Below the pieces are notes generated by a model that worked only from the letters and a program-made list of their open reading frames with translations, was not told the DNA's origin and ran no database searches. The position numbers and the translations under genes are program-made. Shown here piece by piece: positions 1 through 11,848 of a stretch of 64,000 nt of DNA. The stretch spans positions 17,246,607 through 17,310,606 of the forward strand of contig NC_026656.2 in the NCBI RefSeq assembly GCF_000004075.3, written 5' to 3'. The first letter of the stretch is position 1, and every line of letters starts with the position of its first letter. This DNA comes from Cucumis sativus (taxonomy: Eukaryota; Streptophyta; Magnoliopsida; Cucurbitales; Cucurbitaceae).

Positions 1-387
1 TCAGCAAAATGCATCATGTTCACGTGAGAGTACTCTCTGTGGACCATGTGTTGAAATGGGTTGAATTATGAGGATACCATAGTGAATTTTTGTCCTGAGA
101 TGAGATTTCTATATTCGGAGAGCAGTTGATTGACCTTCGAGTTTAGTTACCAGAAATAATACCTGATTTCCTACGACATCAACAGGGAATAAACTTCAAC
201 AAAATATGAAGTCCTAAGAAATCTGTTTAGTTATTCAATCACTTCATGATACCTGGGGGGAGTTTTTCAGTAATGTTTAACTGCTTAAGAAGGAAACTAA
301 TTTGTGAATATCAATCAATCAGAGGATAAATGATTGTGTTGTTTATTGGCAATTGATGTTTAACTTTGAAGTTACAAAATTTCATAG
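1..387 (+). other. Intron of the PP2C gene, cut by the window edge
   Basis: No coding exon is visible here. The stretch is AT-rich and ends in a splice acceptor (AG at 386-387) directly before the PP2C exon. The preceding exon, which should carry the metal-binding Asp-Gly motif of the phosphatase, must lie to the left of the window. Confidence 0.6.
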
Positions 388-879
388 GTGGAAAACCAAG
401 AGGCTATTGATGTTGTGACGCGATCGCGATTGATGGATCAAAGTTTTGGGCTATCAAAAGGTTCCTTGAGAAGCATTAGTCATAATTGTTGCTCTGTAAA
501 TCCAAGTGCATCAAAAGTACGGAAAGTTTCATTAGTCACGCAACCAAAAGTGGGGGTGGGCCAATCTTCAATCTGTGAGAAGCCAATGGAAAGCTGTGAA
601 GAAGGTGAATATGACTATGCTTGCGAAATTGAAAGTCCTGGATCGAAATCAAGGAGAATATCATTGGTCAGACATAAAAAGATGAAGGTAGAATTTTCAC
701 CTAAGGAGAATAAGGATTGTTATAGGAAGATACCAACCTCCAGTAGACTTGTGGCTGCTTGTAAGGAACTTGTAAATCTAGCTCTGAGTAGGGGTAGTCT
801 GGATGACATTACTGTAATGGTAATCGACTTGAAATACTTTAGGTGCAAGAGTCGATCTGAGAGTTCTTGTAACCTGTAA
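388..879 (+). CDS. Protein phosphatase 2C, last exon (partial gene)
   Basis: This is the terminal exon of a PP2C-family (PPM) Ser/Thr phosphatase. PP2Cs are Mg/Mn-dependent monomeric enzymes that reverse kinase signalling in plants. The exon begins in phase 0 after an AG acceptor and reads VENQEAIDVV, the segment that normally follows the LASDGLWD motif. It ends with LVAACKELVNLALSRGSLDD followed by ITVMVIDL, the classic C-terminal PP2C block containing a metal-coordinating Asp. Between these lies an insert of about 95 residues rich in Ser, Lys and Arg with two similar SRRISLV/KVRKVSLV-like patches; inserts at this place occur in some plant PP2C clades. The stop is TAA at 877-879. The first part of the gene lies outside the window, so the subgroup cannot be fixed. 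The PP2C assignment itself is safe. Confidence 0.85.
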   Translation: MENQEAIDVVTRSRLMDQSFGLSKGSLRSISHNCCSVNPSASKVRKVSLVTQPKVGVGQSSICEKPMESCEEGEYDYACEIESPGSKSRRISLVRHKKMKVEFSPKENKDCYRKIPTSSRLVAACKELVNLALSRGSLDDITVMVIDLKYFRCKSRSESSCNL

Positions 880-2673
880 GTTTGTTTGAAACTGGCATTA
901 GCTATGGAAAAAAAAAAAAGAAGAAAAAAGTGAAACTTTCACCATTGTGTATTGATAACTGAAAAGACGTGTACAAAAAGCAGATTTGATTATTTCATTT
1001 TTGGTTTGCAAAGTAAGAACCAGCCGGGTAGATTCTGATTCTTCCTACTACGAATCAAATGCTGAACTTTTTCTTGAATTATTCTTCTCTTTTAGGTTCT
1101 GTAGACATTTATTTTCTTTTTTTTAAAAAAAAACTATATATTTATCAATATTTTGAAATTGGTTTCATGATGAGGGTGGCAAGTTTGTAGTGATTGACTA
1201 TGTGTTTCTTGATTGATATTGCCAATAATTTAAGAAAAAGAAACTTCTTTATTCAGTGTTTGGTGCTTTTGAACGTCTACACCAATTAGCATTTCATCCC
1301 ACCAGCCCCTTTTCAGTAATGCTCCATCCTTTTCATCTCCATTTTGTTGTACAATGCGAAATTATTTGCTCACAGCAAATCTATTACTGATGTGTTAAGT
1401 TTTGAAGAAGATAAATGTTTAACTCAGGACTAAACAGCTGTTGCTTTAAGTGATTATTGTTGCAGAACTGTGTTGGGTCAATCACAGTGGACTAAAATAC
1501 AGGATTGTGAAGCTGAATATTGACCCAATTCAAATGGAGGCGATGGTCGAGGGGAGTACACTAAATAATTTAAAGAATTTTCGTGGATTAGCCCCATCCC
1601 CATCTTTCATTAGCTCTTATTGAACATAATAATTATAACCTTGGAGCGGTCACATACAATGACTCACAAGTCATTCGGATATAGGGAAGTTGAAGATGTG
1701 TCTGATATTTTTTTGGTTCTTCTCTATATGTTTCATGTTCAACGGCAGACAAGTGGGGTTATGGTTTATTGTTCTCTACTTTCAAAGTAATCCTACTTCT
1801 TGTTACTCATACAGTGAATACTGAAGCTGGACCATTTTCTCTGTTACCTAAACTACAGTTCTTTTTACATTTCTACATTATCTATCTTTCAGATTCCTTA
1901 CCAAGTCACTTTTCCCAACAGTTCCACTCCAAAGTTCAAACAGGGGAGGAGAAACCCAGGTGAAAAATACAAATCTCGATCTCATTATATTATTAGAATA
2001 GCATCTGCCGCATAGTAATTCCAAATGATTTTCAGATTTTAATGAAGTTCCTTTTTCTTTTCTTTTTCTTTTTTCTTTTTTCTTTTTTTCTCTTAGTCAC
2101 ACTCACTCACATGCTTGTGTACCTCCAAGACTGCCTAAAATCTTTCCTCTTCTATCAATTCTTTTTCCTCCCTTTTTTGAGGGATTTTCACATTAGATGA
2201 AATGGGGTTTGTCTGCTTTTTACCGTGCATGAAAAAAGCTAAGTTTTATGGAGATGGGAGGCGTTAATACCCATTATTGAGGCCAAATCACTTATACAGC
2301 AGAAGAAATAGTTTTATTTCCGTAGTCTCTTTTTTCTTTTTTCCTTTTTTTTTTTAGGAACATGGAAATGCTCAACACAGCTTGCAGAAGGTGTTTTCCA
2401 TTATAAAATGTGTCCAGTTCTTTCTTCCTCGTCCCTCCTTTTCCACATTCCAGAGCTGCCAGTTCAGATAATGGGTTCTTTCCTCTTCCTATGCACATAC
2501 TGCCAAGAAGTTGTCTGTCAGCATCCATGAAATAGATCTCTGGGACAAGGGTAATGATATTCTAGCCCAGATCCTCTCTCTCTCTATCTCTCTCTCTCTC
2601 TCTCTCAGCCTCCTCCTTTCTGCTTTCTACTGTCATCATTTCCATCTTCTAAACACAATTAGGTTTGTAAGCC
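880..2673. other. 3' UTR of PP2C and intergenic spacer
   Basis: There is no supportable gene. The left part is presumably the PP2C 3' UTR. A pyrimidine-rich T/C tract lies at about 2049-2094 and a CT microsatellite at about 2574-2609, probably inside the leader of the next gene. Short open frames here have no family resemblance. Confidence 0.6.
2574..2609 (+). repeat. (CT)n microsatellite in probable 5' leader
   Basis: An imperfect run of CT dinucleotides interrupted once by 'at' ends about 65 bp before the DUF868 start codon. On the opposite strand it reads GAGA, the kind of site bound by plant BPC GAGA factors. A regulatory role is inference; the repeat is seen directly. Confidence 0.8.
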
Positions 2674-3651
2674 ATGCACGATTCAATTGGAATTCCTGCT
2701 TGTTTCTCATTTGGGGAGAGGGCAAGTAATGATCCAGGTTCAGTAATCCGATCAGGCCAAAGCGTGTTTATGTCAGTGTATCAAACAAAGATCGTTGGTC
2801 AGTGTCGTCTAATCACAGTGACTTGGTGTAAGAATCTGTTACTCCATGGTCTTTCCATCTGTGTTCAAGGACCAGAAGGAAACGAGCAATATCAATGTAA
2901 GGTTGAGATGAAGCCATGGTACTTCTGGAGAAAACAAGGTTCTAAGCATTTTGAAGTTGAAGGAAGAGCTGTGGATGTGGTTTGGGACCTCAAGAGTGCT
3001 AAATTCAATGGAGAGACAGAACCACAGTCAGATTACTATGTAGCAGTTGTCTGCGAAGAGGAAGTTGTTTTGCTTATTGGGGATCTCAAGAAAGATGCTT
3101 TCAGAAAGACAGGTTGTCGGCCAGCTTTGATTGAGCCAACTCTTGTTTCAAAGAAAGAACATGTATTTGGGAAGAAAATGTTCTCCACCAGAATTCAGTT
3201 CCATGAGAAAGGCAAGCTCCACACCATCTCAATTGAGTTCATCAATGTCAACAATACAAATCCCAGTTTATCCGATTCATTCGACCCAGAACTAGAGATG
3301 AGGATCGATGGCCAACCAGCAATCAAGATCAAACACCTTCATTGGAAATTCAGAGGCAATGAATCTATATTAATCAGCAGAACAAGATTAGAAGTTTACT
3401 GGGATGTTCATGATTGGCTGTTTGGTTCTGGTCCAAGATACGGGCTTTTCATATTCAGGCCAATCTCATCATGGTCTGAATCTCCATCATCATCACTTCC
3501 ATCAACATCACCTACTCCTCCACCAACATCTTCTTTAACATCAACTACAGGAATGTCCATTAGAGAAGTTATTTCTACTTCTGGAGAGGTTGAACATGCT
3601 GCTGGATCATCCAAATTTTGCTTATTTCTCTATGCTTGGAAGATTGAATGA
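2674..3651 (+). CDS. DUF868 family protein
   Basis: This is an intronless gene of 325 residues. It starts MHDSIGIPACFSFGE, the usual beginning of the plant DUF868 family, then SGQSVFMSVYQTKIVGQCRL, WCKNLLLHGLSICVQGP and KPWYFWRKQGSKHFEV, which are hallmark segments. The domain runs to about residue 275 and ends in WDVHDWLFGSGPRYGLFIFR. A low-complexity Ser/Pro/Thr tail follows (about residues 272-290) and then a less conserved end. Length and single-exon structure fit the family. The biochemical role of DUF868 proteins is not known to me; no signal peptide or membrane segment is evident. The start is chosen because it matches the family's N-terminus and a CT-rich leader lies just upstream. 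Confidence 0.9.
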   Translation: MHDSIGIPACFSFGERASNDPGSVIRSGQSVFMSVYQTKIVGQCRLITVTWCKNLLLHGLSICVQGPEGNEQYQCKVEMKPWYFWRKQGSKHFEVEGRAVDVVWDLKSAKFNGETEPQSDYYVAVVCEEEVVLLIGDLKKDAFRKTGCRPALIEPTLVSKKEHVFGKKMFSTRIQFHEKGKLHTISIEFINVNNTNPSLSDSFDPELEMRIDGQPAIKIKHLHWKFRGNESILISRTRLEVYWDVHDWLFGSGPRYGLFIFRPISSWSESPSSSLPSTSPTPPPTSSLTSTTGMSIREVISTSGEVEHAAGSSKFCLFLYAWKIE

Positions 3652-6211
3652 AGAATGCTGGATAATGCAAACCCAAAGATATGGTAAAAACAAAACTGGG
3701 TTATCTGCAAGTTTACAAATTTAGAATTGATGAACAAGATTTAGCTCCCAATTCCAATTCCCCAGAAGAAGAAAAAATCAAAGAATACAACAACAGAGAA
3801 AAGAGAGAGAAAGAGAGAAAAAAAAAAGAATATTTTAGAAAATTGATGAACAACAAAATGGACCCATCAAGAGAGAGAAAGAAGAGGTAAGAATAGAGGG
3901 ATTGAATTATAAAAGGACAGGATTAGACATGCCAGATAGGAAATCATCTTCATCCCCAATTATCAATCCCTATCCTCATTGCCCATCACCAGTCCATTAT
4001 AATCTCACAGTCACCGGTTTGTGCTCTCTCTCTCTCTCTCTCTCTCTCCCCTTTATTTTTTTATTTTTATTTGTGTTTTTCTTAGTTTTCTGTTTGGTTA
4101 TAAGCCTAAATATTATAAGCTTTCATTGCACTGTCTACGCTACCATATGAATATATCTCCATGAATATCATAACATCTATATTTACATTCTCTACATTCT
4201 TTTCACCACTCTACTTTATCCTTTTTTCTATCACTTTCTTTGGCCTTTTTTTCTTTTCTCTTTTATATTAATTCCTATTCCTAACTACAGTTATACAATA
4301 TTTTTGTGAGAGAATTTCTAATCGATTGGATTAACATTGTGTAACGTTTTTCCTATCCTTTGAAACATATATATAATGACACCAAAAAAAGGAGAAAAAT
4401 TAAGGCACAGTTTTAGTCAAACTTTCACTTCTTTATTGAAAGCATCTTTGGCTTAGCGAATGACTTTCATTGAAAACAGTTCCTTTGAGATCTTTTATTA
4501 CTATTTTAATCTTTTTTGGTACGTACACATAGACAGAGGTAAAAGTATTCAATTTATAACTCTTAGAATTAAAAACCTTTGAACTTGTGAGATTTGAGAG
4601 ATGTATTCCTAACATCTATGAAACTAAATTAGTATAAAATACACTTTAAATTGATTCTAATTAAATCTCCATCTCCTCAACAGTTTATGCTTATCCATGT
4701 CAGCTTAACTTTCTCCAGCATAATATATGTTCATTCAAATTTAACAGTAATCCATACCAACAATTTTTTCTTTTTTGCATCTCTCAACTATTTTTGCAAC
4801 CTAACTTTATAAAATTTTGTACGAGATCATCTGCAGTTTATGATCACTCATTTCTTTGTGTTTCAAAGATTTCACATTATGTTGACTGATATCTAACATC
4901 TTCCACATAAGGCAATTGTTTCTGTATAGCTAGTTAGATAGCTGAGCCTTCTTCCACCTTAACAATATTAGAAGTTATGTTATTTAAAGAGCATGGATTG
5001 AAATTCATCTTTATAGGAAGAAGAAAAAATCTAGATGAAGCTTACTGGTTGGTAGCCATGGTTTGTTCTTTTCCTGACCAAGTTGCCAACAACTCTCATT
5101 CATATTGATATTTAAGTCATTATTTCACTAAACTAAGTGCTAAAACTTCTCAACTCCATGATTAACATAAACTTTATTGGATTATCTCATTGTTAACTCT
5201 TTTTTAAGTTAACTTTCTAATAGATATGTTCCACCAACCGAAATAAACAATTTAATACTCCAATATTTTTTATAGTTTAGATTCTCTTACTCATGTCGTC
5301 TGGTCACATTTTATCTTTCTTCTTAAACAATCTTATTACATTATTTCTTTCACCTAAAAGAGATGCTCTGTTATTTCAATTCCAACATGACTTCTGATTT
5401 TGATTAAGTAATGCTTTCTTCCTAAAAAGAAGATATTAAAATTATATCATATTCGAAAATATAGTAAATACCAATATTAAAATATGCCATTTTCATTCGT
5501 GGTTACTCAAATTTGAGTCCTGTTAAACAATGTTTTAGGTAATGAAGTAACCAAAACCAATGTGCACCAAAAGCATGTTTGAAAATACATATTATTCCTT
5601 AAAACAAGTTTTATGTTATATTATGTATAAAACCAGTTTTATAAAACCAGTTTTCCATAAAAAGTCAAAGAAGCAAGCAAGCAAGCCAAAAGATGAATGG
5701 TAATTGGTACCTACCCCCCCCTTAGGTTAGGTTTCATAATATCCAATGATTGAAACAACAATTTTGACCATTTTGTTCCTAAGAATGAGGCAAGAAAAGC
5801 AGCAGCTCATAACATCTTCCACGTGCAAATGAATCAACTTAGATTGACATGTCCATGAGCTTAAAATGAACCAAATTAGTAGCTGTATAACACAGAATGA
5901 CTGTTACAAGATAAGGAAGAAGAAGAAAAAAAATAAACTAGTGAATCCCAAGTGTCTGGTTATATTCGAGTCCTAACCATAATACAGGCTCTTCAATTTC
6001 AACAAAATTAAGAAATAGCAATTTTACATCGTTTGAAAGGGTAACAAAAGTTTGGCACCAGACAACTAGTACTCTCGCTCCAATTTCCAGAGCTCAGGGA
6101 ACAAAAAAAAAAAAAAAAAAAGAAAGAACCATCGTAAAAAGTGAGACCAATGTATTATTAGCTTCCAATACTCAAAAGTAGATCGTAAATCAATGGTATC
6201 CACAAGGCAGC
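3652..6211. other. Intergenic spacer between convergent DUF868 and eIF4B genes
   Basis: Presumed 3' UTRs lie at both ends. The region contains a (CT)n run at about 4025-4048, a 14-bp tandem pair near 5628-5655 and an A-run at about 6102-6121. The remaining sequence is AT-rich and non-coding as far as I can see. Open frames of 60-80 codons here show no recognisable protein. Confidence 0.6.
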
Positions 6212-9200
6212 TTACCATCTATCCCTCGACCTGGAATAAGAACAAAAATGCAACATTTGAGAGATTCAAAACGATAAATTTCGCAAAACAGAATCACTTG
6301 GAACAAATAGACAAATCAAATAAGGTGGTCGATGAACAAGCCCAAAATTTCAAAAATATCCCCCCGCCCTTGAGCTACTTAGTAATGTTTTGCCCTTGCA
6401 CCTGTTAGAAGATGCGTTTTATCCCAAGTACGAAAATTTAGTTAAACATTTTCAGCTATATGCAATTGGTATTTCTGGCGGATGAAATAAAACATTTAAA
6501 ATGTTTTAAGAACCAAGAATCAACAGAGAAGAACAAAATGATTAGCAAATCCAAACCTCTCCATGTCTCTGTTGCCCAAAAACCCTCTATCTCTGGCACC
6601 TTGAATTGGTTTTCTATCATCAGCGGGTCTACTCCATACATCTGCGGTGCCACGTGATCGAGGTCTATCTACAGATTCAAAACTTCTGGACTCGTCAAAG
6701 GATCCTTGAGAAGGCGGTCTTTCTGGAAAGACAGTGGCCCTACCTGCTCCAGAGCCAGGTCTTTCTGGAAAGACGGCAGCCCTGCCCGCTCCAGAGCCGG
6801 GTCTTTCAGTGGCTTTCTTTCCAAAGCGAACTTTGTCATCCAAATCAAGGACCAGCGTCTCCAGTTCATGTTCTTTTTTATTAATTCTGTCACGCAGATT
6901 TTGCATCTCTCCAGCAGATTCTTGCACTGATTCTTTGTTAGCATTCAGAGATAACCCTTCCTCAAGTTCCTTTCTTAGGACATCAATTTCCTCTTTCAAC
7001 ATCTTTTCCTCTTCTGTTTCAGGCCTGTGGTAAAAGAGTAAGACACAGTTAAGAGACAAACCACCTCGATGACTAGAAAATCAAGCAATTCAAAGTATAA
7101 TAATAAATATACTCCTATGGTGTTTTCACCTATGTCAACTGAGGTGATAAAGTAAGCTTCCAACTTTAAACAAAATCTTTTCATCTTTCTTTTGCTTAAA
7201 AAAAATAAAAATGCATTCCATAAACTTAAGTGCACGTGCTAGAAAGAAAATTCTCTCCAAGATTCCTGGAACAAAAAAGAAAAATAATACACTAGAAGAA
7301 AAACCAGATGTTATAATTTTATTTTGTATTGGTTCAATTTCTAGTACCTGCATTCAAATAATAATCAATAAAACATACATTTTCTAAAATGTAGTCGTCA
7401 ACATATAATGAATTTCTAAAGAGGTTAAGAAAACCACTTTCTGATGGACCGGTTGATTATTGGCGTCCAATTCATTTGAAAGTAAATGTGATCTAATGAT
7501 TTAACCACTTCACAGCTTAGCATTTGTGCTGGGCTTTTCCCAAGAGTTGTTTGGAGACATTTTACCAGCTTACACAAGGGACTTTCTTTGGAGGCTTAGC
7601 TAGAATTCTGTTTGGAAGCATTTTAATCTCCTAAGTCCTATCCCTATAAGAATAAAGTTCTTTGAGAACTTAGTCACTCGTGAATTAATACTTATGATAG
7701 ATTATAGAGAAGGTGTTCTTGTCCCACCCTATCTCCAAACCGGTGCTCTGTGTAAAGAAGCAAATGAATCACAAAGGCACTTCTATCCGCTGCCTTTCCA
7801 TATCAATTTATGTCTTTTATATATGCCCCCTGAAATATTTGGGCCGGACTATTTACCGTCTTTAATTGGAGTACGGTTCTCCTCTTCGAAGTCTTCTGGA
7901 TGAATTTACTTCTCAAAGGCATACATTCAGATAGTCCAAGATTTTCTTCATGTCCCAAGAACAATCATGTGGTTGATTTGGAATGACAGAAATATCAGAC
8001 TATTCCAAGGTAATGACCAAAGTCCAGAAGAAGTTTCGGAGTCTCCGCTCCTCATGGCCTAGTGGTGGCTGCTTTGTACAGTCTTTGGTAAATACGATAA
8101 GGGACAAAATAGACTATTTATGAGAGCTCCTGCGGTAAATTGGATATAAACCAGAATTCTAAACCCTAAACCAAAAGTTATTAGAAAATCACATTCCGTC
8201 AATTCTTGGTTTGTTGTTCCCTGATGATAAGTGATAACCAATTCTTAAGCAACGACCCCAACAGCAAAGTAAGACATATATGATCACTCAAGTTCTAATT
8301 CTCACGTTATAGCTAGGTCATCATCTCTTGTTCATCATACATGCTAATTTGTTCCGTAGGTCCTAGCAACGCCTTTGTATCATAAGTATAAATTATTAGG
8401 AAGGTTACCCCAAAAATTACTCTACTCAGCTGATGACATAGGCAGCTAGCTGTCAGAACCTTTGCAAAGTGAAAAATCAAGTAAAAACTAATTCTCAATA
8501 GAACAGCTCCAGCTAGCTAGCTTCATGTCGGAAAATAACCAAATGACAATCAGAAAACCAATCAATTGTACCCTGCACTGAACAATAACAGATAGATATA
8601 GAGATTAACACTTTTAAAAGTGAAATTAGGACCTGTCAACAGCACGATGCTCGAGTTGCAGATCTATCTTTCGCCAGTCCTTGCCACGTTCCTCCAGCAG
8701 AACTTCCCTAGGTTTGGCATCCCCAAATGGATTGACTTTTGGCCTCGGCTTCGCCACATTTTCTAGGCCCTGTAATCCTGGACCCTCCGAACGGCTGGAT
8801 TGAGCACTCGAAGGCCTGCTAGAGTGAGCACTGGTTGGCCTACTGGTTCTTTTGGCCTCAATTTCTGTATCCAACTTCTTCCAATCCAACCCTTTCTCAG
8901 CCAAAACCTCCTCTCTCGGCCTTGCTGCTCCAAAAGGACTTGGCTTGTTTGTCCTGGTTGCTTCATTTGTAGCGACATTGCCTTTGGGTGGATCCAATAC
9001 TAATCGGGGTCGTTCTGTGTCACTATCACGCGAACGGCCTCTACCCCAGCGATCAGGCTCGTTCGCCTCACGATAACCAGAACCAAATGTGGAGGATCTC
9101 GATGGGATAGGCTTTTTGACACTCGCCCAGTTATCGACCTCGTCTGCCCTAGATGCAATCCCACCCACGCCACCGCCTAACGACCCATACCTATTCTGTC

Positions 9201-9741
9201 GACCCGAATCCAATGTGGGAGATTTCTTCGTCATTGCCCAATTATCCACCTCGTCAGCCCTGGAAGGTTGATCAAAATTAGAAGCCCTAGAAGATGGACC
9301 TCTGCGTTCCTCGTCGAAGCCACCATACGACCGTCGACCACCACCCCAGGAGCCATCGCCTTCATCACGGTCTCGAAATCGGCCAGCAGACATACCTTGG
9401 CGATCATAAGTAGGAAATCCCCCACCGAGGCGGCCAGAACGCACTTCCTCACCAGAGCGGTCTTTAGGACCAGTTGGAAGGCGAATCATTTCCTCCGGAG
9501 TCAAGCCCTGGGTGTCCGTTAGCCTACCTCCGGTGCCAGGACCGGTGAGGGTTCCCATAGTGAATTCCGAGAGAGACATCTTCTTCTTCTTGGGCTTGGT
9601 GCTAACAGCTTCCCTAAGGCTAGGGAAATTCTTGGATTCAGATTGGGAGGCAGCCGCAGCAGCTTGTGCCTCCCGTTCCTCAGCCTCAGCACGCTCGGCA
9701 TCAGCGGCCCAGGCTCCGATTCCACCCCAGGGTTTTGACAT
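6212..9741 (-). CDS. eIF4B: Eukaryotic translation initiation factor 4B (plant type)
   Basis: eIF4B stimulates the eIF4A/4F helicase and binds RNA, eIF3 and poly(A)-binding protein during cap-dependent initiation in the cytosol. CDS exons on the minus strand: 9741-8633, 7024-6557 and 6230-6212; the junctions close in frame to give 531 residues. The N-terminus MSKPWGGIGAWAADAERAEA is diagnostic of plant eIF4B. Seen in order: KKKKMSLSEFTMGTL, Gly/Arg-rich stretches, two SRADEVDNWA repeats, two copies of a PFG-(A)-PREE/VL-DW-K motif, a Ser/Arg segment, a coiled region (ETEEEKMLKEEIDVLRKELE) and a 14-residue tandem repeat (PGSGAGRA-VFPER). The last exon contributes only SRDRW after a split Arg codon. 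Intron 1 is 1.6 kb and holds a LINE remnant. Confidence 0.93.
6716..6806 (-). repeat. 42-bp in-frame tandem repeat in eIF4B exon 2
   Basis: Two full copies and the start of a third, at a strict 42-bp period (starts near 6716, 6758 and 6800), encode ERPGSGAGRA-VFP units of 14 residues. The copies differ at only a few bases, so the expansion looks recent. Confidence 0.85.
7600..8070 (+). mobile_element. LINE (L1-type) 3' remnant in eIF4B intron 1
   Basis: A plus-strand frame reads IPIRIKFFENLVTRELI, then ALCKEANESQRHFY (a zinc-knuckle-like segment), as in the region after reverse transcriptase (zf-RVT) of plant non-LTR retrotransposons. It stops at 7903. About 60 bp on, in another frame, comes MWLIWNDRNIRLFQGNDQSP, the usual LINE C-terminal motif. 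So the piece is 5'-truncated, frameshifted and old. It lies antisense to eIF4B. Family naming is from motif recognition only. Confidence 0.65.
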
Positions 9742-11848
9742 TTTATGTGTGGTTTGGGTTTGGGTTTGGATTAAAGGTGAAGATCGAGGAATCGAAATAG
9801 AGGGAGAAGAGAGATCTAAAGGAAGGAAGAAAAGGAGTTTGGGGGGAATGAGCTAGGCTCCTTTAATGGAGCCGGAGCTCAGAGAACATGCGATTGAAAT
9901 AGGAAAGGGAAACGGTCGCTGTGAGGGGAGGGAGAAGGATTTTTTTTTTTTATACAAATCTCTCTTCCCTTTTTATGGTTCCCTATTGGAATTGTAGAGG
10001 AGGAAGGAGTGTGTGTGTGAGTGGGGAGTCGTGGAGAATGCAGATTATTGGACTTTGCCTTTCACGCGCTCACCACCACACGATCATCTCCACTCTCTCT
10101 TGACTTCAACCTATTGGACGGTCGCGATTTTTATTTACTATCAACAGCCAAGTGGTGCGGGTGGTGCGGGTGCGGGTGTACTTCTAACTTCTAAACCAAC
10201 CCAATCCCTTCTACAAAATCAAATCAATCTATCAATTTCTCAATTACTTTTCGTTAATCTATCAATTTTGTATAAACATTATTGTCCTTTTTCTGGTAAT
10301 TTCTATAACCTTCATTAGTTTTGAGGTTTCGTTCATACACTTAAATACTTGCTTCTTACATGCTTTGGTTACATACACTATTTACTCATTACATACATAA
10401 ACAAGTTTCTTAACCTATAAATTTCTTTATTACCTGTGAATAATCTGTCAGCTTTCTTTTTATCTTTTCGAGAAACTGTTATCAGTTTATTTCATCCCAT
10501 TTTATAATAATAATCCACTTCACTTCAATTTACTTGCACGATCGTAATAAATAATAACAATAACAATTCATTATAATTTATACTAAACTTCCGTTCACTG
10601 CTGTCTTCCATTTTTGTTTTCTTCTTATTAAATCCCTTTCTTCTTTGCTTTTCATCAGTCCAATAATGACCTTTTAGATACAACACTCTGTCCACTTAGT
10701 GCACCTATTGTTCTTTTTTTTTTAAAGAGTAAGAATTTTATTTACCAAAAAACAAAAAGTTAAGAAATCAGCCAATACAGAACACAAACACATAAAAGAG
10801 AAATAAATAAGGGTGTGGTTCACTATTAGCTAAATCGCAGGCAAAACAATTTATATCTTCAACCTTAGGTTTGACTCTTTTTTCTTTTTTATTAAAGAGG
10901 TTTCTTTCTATAGGACTAAAGCTACCCGCGATAAGACCTCCTTTGTTTCCCTCTTTTCAATCACCTTTCCAACTTATTAGCTTCTAAACTCATAATATTC
11001 ACCTTTATGTCTAATATCAACAGATCGTAAGTTATATATATATAGTTTATGCTACTTTCTTTTCGTGAAATTAGGCTATGTTATTTCTTAAAATAAGTTG
11101 TAAGATAGTTATTTTAAAAGAAAAAAGCTATGTTAAAGACCAATGATAAGTTGATTTGAAGAGTTTTATTGTGTTTTTAAATGGAAGACTTTTTTATTTG
11201 TGAGTTGGTTTTTTACACGTCATTATGCATCTATCAAAGGATTAATTCAATCATATCAACTTGTTAATTAATCCCTAAGTATGTTAGTATTTTCACTTCA
11301 TTTCATTTAAAATTTAAAATCAACTAAAAGAACATAAATGAATTTATTCTGTCTTAAAATTTTATGAAATTATCATCAAGAAAAATAGAAAGATGAAGAA
11401 AAGCCACCCGTTAATAATTTATAGTTTATTTAAAAGGTGTGATTTGAGTTAGATAGATTATTTGATAACATTTTAAAGTTATCAATTGGTTTTTGCAAGG
11501 TGAGATTTTCTAACATAAACGTGAAATTCTCAACATAGATGAGAGGATGTGTTGCACAACTGAACTTGGGTCTTAAGGTTAATGGATGATGTTGAAGTTA
11601 ATACAGAAAAACTCTTCCAACCTAATGGAAAACTTAATCCAATATCATGAGGTATTAGTACATAATGATTTTATGTTACAATCAAAAGATACCTGTTTCA
11701 GTGTTGGTATGGCATGATTACAATACAAGCTTTTCTCATTTCAGATCATATGAAATTTTGATTCATTTCATCTACCCTGTTGCTTTCTCAATTTGTTATG
11801 ATGAACGACCAGCTCCTGAAGATTAAATCCTCCAATTCAGGCTTCGTT
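9742..11848. other. eIF4B leader/promoter and intergenic spacer
   Basis: About 9742-9990 is the probable eIF4B leader and promoter (minus strand). A GC-rich imperfect repeat of gtggtgcggg lies near 10153-10180. From 10.2 to 11.8 kb the DNA is AT-rich with no supportable gene; the right end is presumably the 3' UTR of the SUFE2-like gene. Confidence 0.55.

Noticed and set aside
3408-3614. Minus-strand Asp/Gly-rich frame within DUF868
   Set aside because: It is the complement of the low-complexity Ser/Pro/Thr tail of the DUF868 protein.
6460-7033. Several plus-strand open frames opposite eIF4B exon 2
   Set aside because: They are shadows of the eIF4B coding exon; the minus strand has the family sequence and splice sites.
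9268-9856. Plus-strand open frames opposite eIF4B exon 1
   Set aside because: The codon pattern is explained by the minus-strand gene; no family resemblance.
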